This document shows, piece by piece, positions 50,817 through 59,705 of a stretch of 64,000 nucleotides of DNA. The notes under the pieces are model-generated. The model saw nothing but the letters and a program-made list of their open reading frames with translations. It did no database searches and was not told where the DNA came from. The stretch is from positions 186,001 through 250,000 of the forward strand of contig NZ_FMZU01000005.1 in NCBI RefSeq assembly GCF_900101545.1. The letters run 5' to 3'. Position numbers and translations under genes: made by a program. Source of the DNA: Variovorax sp. CF079 (GTDB lineage Bacteria; Pseudomonadota; Gammaproteobacteria; Burkholderiales; Burkholderiaceae_C). Each line of letters starts with the position of its first letter. Within the stretch, counting starts at the first letter, position 1.

Positions 50817-52018
50817 AACGCGATCAGCTGCAGCGCGAGTCGCAGCCCGCTTTCATAGGCCTCGTCGACCGGAATCGCTCTCGAAGGCCGCGCCGATGCA
50901 GCGGGGTCGACGGCACTCGGCGACGGCGTGGCCGGCGCGATCTCCAGCAAGGACTGCCACCGCGACGCAGGCAGCATCACGGCCTCGCGGTCGGAGCCCT
51001 GCAAGGCCATGCCCGCAAGGCGCCCGTTGGCGTCGAGCACCGGCCCGCCGTGCGGCCCGTCGGCGACCTCGATGCCCAATCGCCGAAGGCCGGCGTTGCC
51101 CTGAAACGAACCGAGGAAGCCCTGCCGCAGCCACGGCCATGCGGCGACGGCGGCGCCCGGCGCGGCGTATTCCAGCGCGAAGCCCGGGCTTCCCGCGAAG
51201 GGATCGCGCGCCGCCACGGCCTGCGTTCCCGTCGCGTCCAATGCGGCCTCAAGGCGCAGCACCGTGACGCCGAGCGCCTCGAGCGCTTGTGCACTGGCGT
51301 CGCCGTCGATCCGCGCGCGCGTGGTCTGCCCGAGACCGTTGCGCACCCACAGCGTGCCGGAGGCCGCCGAGCGCGCGGCCGAGCTCGGCACGAGTGCGAG
51401 CGTGCCGTCGTTGATCAGCACACCGCTCGAGACGATCCGTGCCGCCTCCGGAATCTCTTCCTGCCCGCGCGCCATCACGCCCTGGGGTGCCATCCGGTGC
51501 GGCGTTTGCAGCAGCGGCCCCGCCGCCACCGGCAAGGGCTTCGCAAGAGCGCTGCGCGCCTCGATCAGCACGGGATCCTGCGGCAAGCGTGCGAGCGTCT
51601 CGTTCAGCACGCGCTCGGCGAACGCGGGCTGGCCGCCGGCGCGCAGCAGCCACGCGTACAGCGCGCCGGCCGGGGCCGATTCGAGGTGCGCGCCGGCGGT
51701 GTGCGCGCAAAAGGCGAGTGCGCGCCGGTACTGCCCGACCTGCATGTAGGTGCGCACCAGTCCCATCTCGGTGTCGGGCGCGTGCAGCATCAGGGCGGCA
51801 CGGTCGAAGGCGTCGGTGGCCGCCGCGATGTCGCCGCGCACGAGCTCCGACTCGGCGCGGCCGAGCAGCGCCGAGCGGGCTTCCATCCGCGTCGTGTCCA
51901 GCACGCGCATGTCCGTGATCGCTGCCGGCGAACGCGGCTGCGCATCGGCGCGCATGCCCGGCAGGCCGAGCGCGATGCAGGCGATCGCGACGACGGACGC
52001 GGCCCGGTTGCTGGTCAG
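50810..52018 (-). CDS. TPR-like protein with a degenerate trypsin-fold domain
   Basis: The product is about 402 aa and has an N-terminal hydrophobic signal-like stretch, helical repeats (residues about 40-145) and a C-terminal trypsin/DegP-like beta fold. The fold shows SSGVLINDGTLALVP, then a strand GVTVLRLEAAL, then ADGPHGGPVLDANGRLAGMAL. In active proteases the last is GNSGGP; here His replaces the nucleophilic Ser and the His and Asp positions are also lost, so it should be catalytically dead. No ATG or GTG fits: the frame opens at a CTG overlapping the TGA of the 5'-nucleotidase gene, suggesting translational coupling. The start is uncertain. Confidence 0.68.
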   Translation of the reverse strand: MTSNRAASVVAIACIALGLPGMRADAQPRSPAAITDMRVLDTTRMEARSALLGRAESELVRGDIAAATDAFDRAALMLHAPDTEMGLVRTYMQVGQYRRALAFCAHTAGAHLESAPAGALYAWLLRAGGQPAFAERVLNETLARLPQDPVLIEARSALAKPLPVAAGPLLQTPHRMAPQGVMARGQEEIPEAARIVSSGVLINDGTLALVPSSAARSAASGTLWVRNGLGQTTRARIDGDASAQALEALGVTVLRLEAALDATGTQAVAARDPFAGSPGFALEYAAPGAAVAAWPWLRQGFLGSFQGNAGLRRLGIEVADGPHGGPVLDANGRLAGMALQGSDREAVMLPASRWQSLLEIAPATPSPSAVDPAASARPSRAIPVDEAYESGLRLALQLIALP

Positions 52019-54033
52019 GGCAGCACCGTGATGCGCGGGATCGCCAGCGCCGGCAGCGTCGGGTCGTAGGGGGGCTTCGGCGACTTGTAGCCGGCGTTCA
52101 GGTAGGCAGTGAGCGCATCGATGTCCTGCGCGCCGCCGAGCACGTTGGTGCCGCCCAGGAGCACCGTGAAGCCGTCGCCGCCGGTGGCCATGAAGTTGTT
52201 GACGGTGACCCGGTAGGTCTTGGTCGGGTTCTGCACCACGCCGTTGGCCACGATGGTCTCCGGCGCGCCGGTCGCAACCGGCGGCGTGACGGTGACGTCG
52301 GTCGGCGTGAGCACCACGTCGACGATCTTCGAGCAGGGTGCGGCGGCGGCGCTCCACGAATACTTCAGGCCGTTCGACGCCTGCATGATGCGCTGCTGGA
52401 TCTGGCCCTGGCAGCCGACGAACTGCTGTTCGAGCAGGTTCTTCAGCTGCAGCGCGGTCAGCGTCATCGTCACCAGGCTGTTGCCGAAGGGTTGCACCGT
52501 GAACGCGTTGCCGTAAGTCACGTTGTACGGGTAGCTGGCACCGGCGATCGCGAAGCCGGGGTTGCGCACGCCGCCGGCGTTCATGAACGCCATCACCGCG
52601 CCCCCGAGCGCGGCCGGCTGCGTGGCCTGCAGCTGCGCGTCGGCGATCAGGCTGCCCGCCGGCATCTCGCCGGCGCCGTTCGCGGCATTGGGCAGCGGCG
52701 CGGCGATGGTGCCGATCACCGCGTTGGCCAGCGGCGACACCAGCGCGTTGTAGCCGTCGACGATGTTCTTCACGCTCGGATCGGTGGCGATCGCGTTGTT
52801 GATCGCCACGTCCGTGCGGTCGACCAGCCGGTTGGTCGCCGACACCGCCAGCACCTTGTGCGAACGGGGGTGGACGCTCAGGTCGATGTCGGTCAGCACC
52901 CGGCCGAAGGCGCTCGCGCTCGTGACCGGGACCAGGCGCCCCTCGCTGTTCGGCAGGCCGGTCGGGCGCGGCGTGCTGACCGCCACCCCGTTGACGTTCT
53001 TCACGTCGACCGTGTTGGCGGAGCAGTTGTAGGCCGCGTGGGTGTGGCCGCTGATCACCAGGTCGACGCCGTTGCGCAGGCGCTTGACGATGTTGGCGAT
53101 CTCGGAGTCGGTGCCGTCGGCGTTCTTCAGGTTGCCGTCGCAGCCGTTGATGTCGCCGACGTTCGGGCTGGTCTGGAAGCCGCCCTGGTGGACGAGCACG
53201 ACGACCGCGTCGACGCCCTGCGCGCGCAGGCGCGGGATCAATGCGTTGACCGTCTCGGCCTCGTCACGGAACTCGAGACCGGCGACGCCTGTGGGCGTGA
53301 CGATGCTGGGCGTGCCCTTCAGCGTCATGCCGATGAAGGCCACCTTCACGCCACGGAAGTTCTTGATGCCGTAGGCCGGCAGCAGGGTGCGGCCGGTGGC
53401 GGTCTCGAACACGTTGGCCGACAGCCACTTGAACTTCGCACCGTCGAAGGTGCCCAGTGCGTTGGAGCCCACGCCCTTGCAGCTGTTCGGGTCGGGGACG
53501 CTGTTGGTGAGCTTGCAGCCGCCGTTCTGCAGCCGCTTCAGTTCGGCCGAGCCCTTGTCGAACTCGTGGTTGCCGACGGCATTGAACTCAAGCCCGATCT
53601 TGTTCAGCGTCTCGACCGCCGGCTCGTCGAAGAACAGGGCCGAGATCAGCGGCGAGGCACCAATGAAATCGCCGGCGCCGACGACCACGTTCAGCATGTT
53701 CTGCGCCTTCAGCCGCGCCACGTAGGCCGCCAGGTACTCGGCACCGCCCACGGCCGGACGCTGCGCCGCGGGGACCACGGTGTTGATGCCGAAGGTGCCG
53801 GGCGACTGCAGGTTGCCGTGGTAGTCGTTGAAGCCGATGATCTTGATCTTGATGGGCTCGCGCGGGCGACCGTGATGGTCGGGGTCGCGATCGCGGTCAT
53901 CGTCGTGGTCGTTGAAGGCGATGGTCTTGATCGGCTGAGCCGAACGGGCCTGAACAGGCGCAGAGACCAAGCTGATGCCTGTGACGGCAACGGCAGTCAA
54001 TGCGCAGCTCAGCGCGAAGTGGCGGATCGTCAT
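52015..54033 (-). CDS. 5'-nucleotidase/2',3'-cyclic phosphodiesterase-type metallophosphatase
   Basis: This 672-aa exported protein has a signal peptide ending near APVQARS. Next come an unusual Asp/His/Arg-rich linker (residues about 42-60) and the calcineurin-like domain: FNDYHGNLQ, VVGAGDFIGASPL, AVGNHEFDKG and SGHTHAAYN. The C-terminal 5_nucleotid_C substrate domain follows (VMAFMNAGGVRNPG, YGNAFTVQPFGNSLVTM). It would release phosphate from extracellular nucleotides. The acidic/histidine linker may bind divalent metals. A coupled downstream gene encodes a pseudo-protease. Confidence 0.92.
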   Translation of the reverse strand: MTIRHFALSCALTAVAVTGISLVSAPVQARSAQPIKTIAFNDHDDDRDRDPDHHGRPREPIKIKIIGFNDYHGNLQSPGTFGINTVVPAAQRPAVGGAEYLAAYVARLKAQNMLNVVVGAGDFIGASPLISALFFDEPAVETLNKIGLEFNAVGNHEFDKGSAELKRLQNGGCKLTNSVPDPNSCKGVGSNALGTFDGAKFKWLSANVFETATGRTLLPAYGIKNFRGVKVAFIGMTLKGTPSIVTPTGVAGLEFRDEAETVNALIPRLRAQGVDAVVVLVHQGGFQTSPNVGDINGCDGNLKNADGTDSEIANIVKRLRNGVDLVISGHTHAAYNCSANTVDVKNVNGVAVSTPRPTGLPNSEGRLVPVTSASAFGRVLTDIDLSVHPRSHKVLAVSATNRLVDRTDVAINNAIATDPSVKNIVDGYNALVSPLANAVIGTIAAPLPNAANGAGEMPAGSLIADAQLQATQPAALGGAVMAFMNAGGVRNPGFAIAGASYPYNVTYGNAFTVQPFGNSLVTMTLTALQLKNLLEQQFVGCQGQIQQRIMQASNGLKYSWSAAAAPCSKIVDVVLTPTDVTVTPPVATGAPETIVANGVVQNPTKTYRVTVNNFMATGGDGFTVLLGGTNVLGGAQDIDALTAYLNAGYKSPKPPYDPTLPALAIPRITVLP

Positions 54034-54318
54034 GGCAGGGTCCCTCCTGGTCCATCGAATTGCGGCAGCGCTGTTCTTTGGTGCATATGCCGATCGCACG
54101 CGGGAACCGGTGCAGATGGCGCGACTATCGATGCGCCCGGTGACGGTGCTGTGACGCGCCGAATCGGGCTTGACCGTCTTCCGCGATCTCGGCGCTCGCA
54201 AAGGCATTGAAGGTTCGTGCAGTTGTGCGCAATTCGCGGCGCGGCGCACGATGTAACCCGTTTGCCTTCATTCGACCGCGTTTGACAATGGCACGACACC
54301 TATTTCGAGCCTCACGTT
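54034..54318. other. 285-bp intergenic region
   Basis: This non-coding spacer separates the divergent nucleotidase and the 192-aa repeat protein. I saw no tRNA, hairpin terminator or clear operator in it. It presumably holds two divergent promoters. Confidence 0.5.
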
Positions 54319-54897
54319 ATGAACGCATCTCGCCTTCTCGAACCGCTCTTTCGCATCCCGCGCGGCCTTTGGGCCGTCTTGGCGGCGCCCGTGCCGATGC
54401 GGCCGGCCGTGCGGGCCAAGCCTCGAAGCGAGGCCCCGGCCAGGCGCGAGTTCCGTCCGACGAGCTTCGAAGCGGCACGGCCCGAGGTCGAGCCGGTTGC
54501 CGTTCAACCGGCTGCTCCCACGCCAGTCATGAAAGCGCCCACGATCGTCGTGGAAGCCCCTGAGGCCGAAGCGCCCGTCGGCGCGAAGACGATGCGCTCG
54601 CTCGAAGAGGTGAGGGCCGACCTGGCGCGGCTGCGCCAGACGGCCAGGGAGCGGCATGCGCTGGCACAGCAGCCAGCGCGCCATGTCGATACCAGCTTTG
54701 CGCGGACCGACTTCATGGAGATCCCCGAACCCTTGCCCATGTCCTCGCCGCGCAAGAAGGACGATTCGGAGTTCGAGGCCACTGCCTTCGTGGGCATCTC
54801 CGAACCCCTGCCCATGCCGCGCAAGAAAGACGACTCGGAATTCGAGGCCACGGCCTTCGTGGACTTCGCTTACCCGATACCGCTGCTGGCCAGATAA
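54319..54897 (+). CDS. Hypothetical repeat protein with [ED]ATAF motifs (paralogue of the gene at 59706)
   Basis: This 192-aa protein has a short hydrophobic N-terminus, a Pro/Ala-rich linker and a coiled-coil-like segment (AKTMRSLEEVRADLARLR, residues about 89-106). Its C-terminus is made of repeats. A 23-residue unit (positions 144-166 and 167-189) carries RKKDDSEFEATAFV followed by a Pro-rich piece, and a degenerate copy (DTSFARTDFMEIPEPLP) precedes them. DNA copies differ at synonymous sites, so the duplication is not recent. The coiled-coil and a FDATVF motif recur in the 156-aa protein at 59706. Function is unknown; repeated acidic peptides suggest docking sites for a partner. Confidence 0.72.
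   Translation: MNASRLLEPLFRIPRGLWAVLAAPVPMRPAVRAKPRSEAPARREFRPTSFEAARPEVEPVAVQPAAPTPVMKAPTIVVEAPEAEAPVGAKTMRSLEEVRADLARLRQTARERHALAQQPARHVDTSFARTDFMEIPEPLPMSSPRKKDDSEFEATAFVGISEPLPMPRKKDDSEFEATAFVDFAYPIPLLAR
54748..54885 (+). repeat. Two in-frame 69-bp tandem repeats
   Basis: Units 54748-54816 and 54817-54885 encode the 23-residue repeats with core DDSEFEATAFV. They differ mainly at third codon positions, so the protein repeat has been kept while the DNA drifted. Confidence 0.75.
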
Positions 54898-54910
54898 GAC
54901 CCTCCGTCGG

Positions 54911-55680
54911 CTAGCGGGCCGGCGCGGGCAACTTGAACCGGACGAGATTCCATCGCGTCACTTTCTCCTCCCACTCGTCGCCCTCTGCGGGCGTGAGCGG
55001 CAAGGCAAGGTTCGAGACGATCATCCAGTCGCCTTGCGCGACAGTGCTCGCCGGAAACAGCAGTCCCCGCGGCGCCCCGTCGCTGCCGATGCCATCGAAC
55101 TCGCCCGCACGAACCACGGTGCGGCCCTTCTCGTCGAGCCCCAGCACCACGTCAGCCTGGTTCGATGCGATCCACATCAGGCCGCGGTGGAACATCAGGC
55201 CGTCGGCGCCATGCACGCTCTCGGCGACGATGCCGAGCGGCCCCGCCGGCATCGGCATGCGCAGCAGGCGTCCGTCGCCGGCGTTGTTGACATAGAGAAG
55301 GCTTTCGTCGGCATTGAACGCGAGCCCGTTGGCGCCGAAGGGCAAGGTGCCGGCCGTCGCGAGCAGCGGGTCGCGCGATATCGGCACCGCGGCACACGAT
55401 GGCGCGCAGCTCGTCGCCCGCTCGATGCGATAGATGGCACCCTGGAACGAGTCGGACACGTACAGGTTTCTTGCCTTGTCGAACACCATGCCATTGGGCG
55501 CCGGGAATCCGCTGGACCCGAAGGTGATGATGTCCTTGCTGCCTTCCGGATTCGCGACCGGCCTCGGCAACGGCGTGGGCGGCACCAGGGCCGTGAACAC
55601 AGCGACGTTTTCCACCGGCGAGGCGGAGGTGAAGGCGGCATCGATGCGCTGCAGTGCCTCGGGCGACTGGCCGATGCCCG
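54911..55680 (-). pseudogene. 5'-truncated SMP-30/NHL-type beta-propeller gene
   Basis: About 255 codons encode most of an SMP-30/gluconolactonase-like propeller (SGFPAPNGMVFDKARNLYVSDSFQGAIYRIE, LPFGANGLAFNADESLLYVNNAGDGRLLRMP, GADGLMFHRGLMWIASNQADV). The stop is intact at 54911, but no plausible start, signal peptide or first blade exists. The similarity ends at about 55680, exactly where an oppositely oriented gene fragment begins. It is therefore read as a remnant created by a deletion or rearrangement. Confidence 0.7.
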
Positions 55681-55681
55681 C

Positions 55682-56524
55682 GACGGGCTCGAACGCATGG
55701 TCGGGCGGTATGCCGCGCCGGTCTATCGATCGCACCTGATCCGCTTCATCTACGAGCAGAAGATGATTGCGCAGAACTCGCTCGCGCACGCCCTCTGGCT
55801 CCAGGGCTTTGCGGACCAGGCGATGCGGGTCGTGCAGCAGGCGACGGAGGGTGCGCGCGCCATCGACCATCCGCCCACGGTGTGCTACGTGCTGACCGAG
55901 GGCGTGTGCGCCATCGCCCTGCTCACGCGCGGCGTCGCGGCGCTGGCGGAGCCCGCGGCATCGGCGATAGACGCGACGCGGCGGCACGGCGTATCGACCT
56001 GGAAGGCGCGCGGCCGCATGTGGCGCGGCTTGCTGCTGCTGAGCCAAGGCGACACGGAGGCGTATGCGCGCGAACTCCGCCCGGCCTTCGACGAGATCGG
56101 GGAAGCGCTCTTCGTCCTGCACTACACGGGCTACGTTTCCGCCGCCTGCATGGAACTCGGCCTGCAGGGATGCGTGGCCGAAGCCTTCGAACTGATCGAG
56201 GCCGCCATCGGGCGCGCACGGCGGGTCGGCGATCGGTGCTCGGTGGCCGAGCTGTTGCGCGTGAAGGGCGAGCTGCTGGATCGCGAGCCCGCTTCGAAGG
56301 ATTTGGCTGAAGCGCAGTTCATCGAGGCCGTCAAAGCGTCGCGACAACAGGAATCCCTGGCCTGGAAGCTGCGATGCGCGACGAGCCTTGCGCGGGCTTG
56401 GCTGCAACAGGGGCGTCGCGTGGAAGCATGCGAACTGCTGGCGCCCGTGTACGCACAGTTCACGGAGGGTTTCGACACGGCCGACCTGCAGCAGGCTCGC
56501 GCCCTGCTGGGATCGATGCGCTAG
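55682..56524 (+). pseudogene. C-terminal fragment of a large TPR-containing ATPase/regulator
   Basis: The reading frame encodes about 280 residues of helical TPR-like repeats ending EACELLAPVYAQFTEGFDTADLQQARALLGSMR. That tail is typical of very long AAA/guanylate-cyclase or winged-helix ATPase regulators of about 900-1000 aa. The N-terminal DNA-binding or cyclase domain and the P-loop region are missing. An ATG at 55697 could still give a 276-aa peptide. The fragment abuts the 5'-truncated SMP-30 gene head to head. Confidence 0.7.
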
Positions 56525-57723
56525 CCCTCGCCCGCGGGCACGAGCGTCCCGCCGATCGCCGCGTCGATGCCGCGATGAAAGCGCAGCACCCCGTGTTCGA
56601 GCCGACCTGCCTGCAAGCCCGCGTTGGCGCCGCTGTGCAGGCCGCGCTGGATCGCCACCGCCGTCGCGATGTCTTCCTTCTGAAAGACCGTCTCCTCGAT
56701 CAGCCGGAAAGTCTTTTCCCAGTGCGGAATCCAGTCGTCGCCGGTGCGATCGGGAGGAATCAACATCGTGTGCATCCACCGCACTTCGCCGGCGGCCGGC
56801 GAGAACATGCCGATGAGGCTGACATAGTCCGGGTGCCAGATCAGGAAGGTGTTCGGGAACAGAAACTGCGTCGGCGTCGCAAGCTTGCACAGCGCATCGC
56901 GGTCGCGCGGCGTCTCGAATGCCTCGAAGGCTCTGCGCCGGGCGACCAGCGAGTCCTGATGCGGGCCGGCATCCAGGTTGACCGTGTACGCATCGGCGAA
57001 GAACGGATAGATGGTGTCACGATGCAGGACGCGGATGTGATATCCCTCGAGGAACGCGTCGACGGTGAGCTTCCAATTCGCGGCATACACCCGATCGATC
57101 TTGCGGAACACCTTCATGTCCGCCAGCCCCAGCCATTGCAGGTGCTCTTCGAGCCCTCGCAGAAAGCCGGCGGCCGAGAACGCCGGGCCAGGCGTGCGCT
57201 TCACGAATATCAGCCCGCCGGCTTCGGCGCAGGGCAGTTCGACCAGATGGAGCGTGGCCGGGTCGATCCCGTCGAAAGTCTCCGCATGCAAGCGATGACG
57301 CAAGTGCCCGTCGAGCCCGTAGGTCCAGCCGTGATACGGACAAACCAGTGTCTTGCAGCTTTTGGCCTTTGCGGGCTCCGGCCCTTCGGCTTGAACCAGC
57401 GCCATTCCGCGGTGCCTGCAGACATTGAAGAACGTGCGGACGCGACCGTCGCCTGATCGGGTCACCACCATGGGCACGCCGAGCGCATCGAATGGCAGCG
57501 CCGATCCTGCAGGCACTTCCGAGCTGTGCGCCGCGACGATCGGCCACTGCGCAAAAAGCATGTCCTGCTCCTGCTGCCAATGATGACGGTCGGTGTAATG
57601 GCCGAGGGGCACCGTGCCCGTCTCGGTTCCCATCTCGCGCTCGCCGGTTGAACGGGCGTGATCGAGCCGGTGAATCAGATCGGCCAGCGTCGCAGGCGGC
57701 GGAGCAGAGGTCTGCTGTGTCAT
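56521..57723 (-). CDS. Rieske non-haem iron aromatic-ring-hydroxylating oxygenase, alpha subunit
   Basis: This 400-aa protein has a Rieske [2Fe-2S] centre with Cys102 and His104 (NVCRHRGM) and Cys128 and His131 (LVCPYHGW). A catalytic domain follows (NWKLTVDAFLEGYHIRVLH, with the two iron His and a later Asp). Such oxygenases hydroxylate or demethylate aromatic acids or betaines using a separate reductase, which is not adjacent. The ATG at 57723 gives MTQQTSAPPPATL. A TetR gene is divergent, across 217 bp, and probably controls it. Confidence 0.9.
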   Translation of the reverse strand: MTQQTSAPPPATLADLIHRLDHARSTGEREMGTETGTVPLGHYTDRHHWQQEQDMLFAQWPIVAAHSSEVPAGSALPFDALGVPMVVTRSGDGRVRTFFNVCRHRGMALVQAEGPEPAKAKSCKTLVCPYHGWTYGLDGHLRHRLHAETFDGIDPATLHLVELPCAEAGGLIFVKRTPGPAFSAAGFLRGLEEHLQWLGLADMKVFRKIDRVYAANWKLTVDAFLEGYHIRVLHRDTIYPFFADAYTVNLDAGPHQDSLVARRRAFEAFETPRDRDALCKLATPTQFLFPNTFLIWHPDYVSLIGMFSPAAGEVRWMHTMLIPPDRTGDDWIPHWEKTFRLIEETVFQKEDIATAVAIQRGLHSGANAGLQAGRLEHGVLRFHRGIDAAIGGTLVPAGEG

Positions 57724-57940
57724 GGCGGGCGATCCCCAGTTTCGAGTTCGAAGGCGCCCTGAAAGCTTATGTGAGATGTACGCTCGGCGTGTTCGGTTTT
57801 CCCGCCCATGCGCGCGCGTCGCAATGGCACGTGCTTCCCCCTCGTGGCGCCCGCCCGGACGAGCGGCGTTGCGGCTCCACGGCAAGCAAGTGTTCAGCTT
57901 TGGAAGATGAAGTCTTCGGTGCCACCCCAGCAGACAGCAC

Positions 57941-58585
57941 ATGATCTTGACTGTTAAGCCTCGCCGCAAGCCTTCGCAGGCGCGGGCGTGGATGACCTCG
58001 CGCGCCATTCAGGATGCCTTCGTCCTTCTTCTGCTCGAGCGCGGGTACGAGAAGGTGTCGATGCGCCATATCGCGGCGGTCGCGGGCGTCGGCCTTGGCA
58101 CCCTCTATCAGTACTTTCCGGGCAAGGATTCCATCGCCGCCGTCACCGTTCGCAGCCGGCTGCGCGGATTGGCCGCGCGCGTGGAAGAGGCCGGCGTCGC
58201 TTCGAGCCCGCGTACGCTGGAGCAGACGGTTCATGCCCTGGCGCAAGCGCTTGTCGGAACCTTGCTGGGCCAAGCTGCGGAATGGCGAGCCCTCTTTGTT
58301 CTGGAGCGGCGCATCTCCTCTTCTGAAACCTATCGCGAGCTCTACAGGCAGTTTGTTCATCTGTTTCGCGATGCCTTTGCTTCGGCATCGGACTGGCCTG
58401 CGGAGTTCGATCGCGAGCGCGTCGCCTTGAATGCGTTCTCCATCGTCGATGCCATGGCCAAGCACGCATTGCTCGTGCAAGAGTCCTGCCCCGACGCGGG
58501 CCAGGTCGTGGAAGACGTGGAATGTGCGGTCAACGGCTACTTCCTGCTGGAGAGAAGAAAGTGCGGAGCCGCGCGGACGCGCTAG
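57941..58585 (+). CDS. TetR-family transcriptional regulator
   Basis: This 214-aa protein has a TetR helix-turn-helix at residues about 15-65 (SRAIQDAFVLLLLERGYEKVSMRHIAAVAGVGLGTLYQYF). The C-terminal ligand domain has no close named relative. It is divergent from the Rieske oxygenase. No clear palindrome was found in the intervening 217 bp. Confidence 0.9.
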   Translation: MILTVKPRRKPSQARAWMTSRAIQDAFVLLLLERGYEKVSMRHIAAVAGVGLGTLYQYFPGKDSIAAVTVRSRLRGLAARVEEAGVASSPRTLEQTVHALAQALVGTLLGQAAEWRALFVLERRISSSETYRELYRQFVHLFRDAFASASDWPAEFDRERVALNAFSIVDAMAKHALLVQESCPDAGQVVEDVECAVNGYFLLERRKCGAARTR

Positions 58586-58763
58586 CGTTGGCTTCGCCGC
58601 AGACGCCCATGGTTATCTCGACCCTGACATCCTTGAGGCCACGCAAACTGCCGGTGATGAACCACACCTGCGGTGCAGCGGCCTTTTTCGAGCAGAGACC
58701 GCATCCTTTTGCAGGACCGAAACGTCTTCCGAGTACCTGCGTATCCACGCCGGGGAGGCAACC

Positions 58764-59171
58764 ATGAGGACCGAACTTTTCTATCTGCTGCTGACCGCCA
58801 TCCTGACCGGCGTTCTCTGGATTCCCGTCGTCATCGGGTATGTGAGGTCGCGCGGGCCGCTGACGCCGGCCGCCTACAAGACGCCGCCGACGACACCGCT
58901 GCCCGACTGGGTCACCCGCGCCAACCGGACGCACCAGAACGCGGTCGAGAACCTGGCGCCCTTCGCGGCCGTGGTGCTGATCGCGCACGCCGCTGGCATA
59001 TCCAGCGGGGTGACCGAGGTGTGCGCCGCGGTCTACTTCTATGCGCGCCTGGCGCATGCGGTGATCCACATCAGCGGCTTCGGGCGGTTCTTCGCGCGCA
59101 CCGTGTTGTTCACGGTCGCCTGGTTGGCGTTCATCACCTTCGCAGTGGTGGTGCTGATGCGCGCGCTGTGA
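58764..59171 (+). CDS. MAPEG-family membrane protein
   Basis: This 135-aa protein has four hydrophobic helices and the MAPEG pattern RANRTHQNAVENLAPFAAVVL in the first cytosolic loop (the family's N-x-x-E-N/NxxxNL region). The C-terminal helices include ARLAHAVIHISGFGRF. MAPEG proteins are glutathione-linked or eicosanoid-type membrane enzymes; bacterial roles are usually unknown. The ATG follows GGGAGGCAACC. Confidence 0.88.
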   Translation: MRTELFYLLLTAILTGVLWIPVVIGYVRSRGPLTPAAYKTPPTTPLPDWVTRANRTHQNAVENLAPFAAVVLIAHAAGISSGVTEVCAAVYFYARLAHAVIHISGFGRFFARTVLFTVAWLAFITFAVVVLMRAL

Positions 59172-59200
59172 GGAGCGCATCCGCATGATGGCCTGTCCTG

Positions 59201-59233
59201 CTCCCTCCCCCTCGGAGAGGGCGGGGGTGAGGG
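59201..59233. repeat. REP-like GC-rich hairpin sequence
   Basis: CTCCCTCCCCCTCGGAGAGG followed by GCGGGGGTGAGGG forms a compact dyad between two plus-strand genes. Sequences of this form are dispersed widely in related genomes and often lie just after a gene end, as here after the MAPEG gene. It may act as a transcription terminator or REP element. Confidence 0.5.
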
Positions 59234-59323
59234 CACGCAGCGCCTCCGCCCATGATCAGCTCGCTCCGCAGCAAGAGCCCCTCCCGCCGGCATCGGAAAA
59301 CCGTCGCGAACATTTCGCAAGAA

Positions 59324-59343
59324 TACTGGATGAATGTACAGTG
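59324..59343. promoter_or_regulatory. LexA-type SOS box
   Basis: TACTGGATGAATGTACAGTG matches the SOS-box pattern CTG-N10-CAG with TACTG and ACAGT outer halves; only the first half-core is CTGG instead of CTGT. It lies directly upstream of a 72-aa unknown gene (start 59350), where bound LexA would block transcription. Confidence 0.65.
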
Positions 59344-59349
59344 TCATCC

Positions 59350-59568
59350 ATGGACCGCGAAATCTGGATTGCCGTCTGTGCGCACCGGCTGCAACGACAG
59401 TGGCGCACCGTAGACCCCGAGCAGCTCGACGAGCTGGCGGCCGATTTGTGGAAGGACGAGAGGCTGCGCGCCCTCGCGCCCGACGATGCGGCCACGCTGT
59501 GGCTCGAGCCGCTGGCATCCGCGGATGGGCAGCATCCTGGTCGGCGCCGCCTCGGGGGCTGGGATTGA
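59350..59568 (+). CDS. Small hypothetical protein behind an SOS box, 72 aa
   Basis: This small, mostly helical soluble protein begins MDREIWIAVCAHRLQRQW, then VDPEQLDELAADLWKDERLRALAPDDAA, and ends in a basic tail. No domain is recognisable. The start was set at the ATG eight bases after the LexA-like site; a longer ORF from 59185 runs through a REP-like sequence and is unlikely. Its ribosome site is weak. If LexA controls it, it would be a damage-inducible protein. Confidence 0.6.
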   Translation: MDREIWIAVCAHRLQRQWRTVDPEQLDELAADLWKDERLRALAPDDAATLWLEPLASADGQHPGRRRLGGWD

Positions 59569-59705
59569 TTGGGCTGGCCGTCGGAGTCGGCGCCTCATCC
59601 GTGCGATATCTCACACATCGAGCGAAGCAAGACAAATGAATCCTTTGGTATTCATCTTGGCGCGCTCAGAATCAGGTCCCATCTCTTACGAAGGCTTTGA
59701 CGGCC

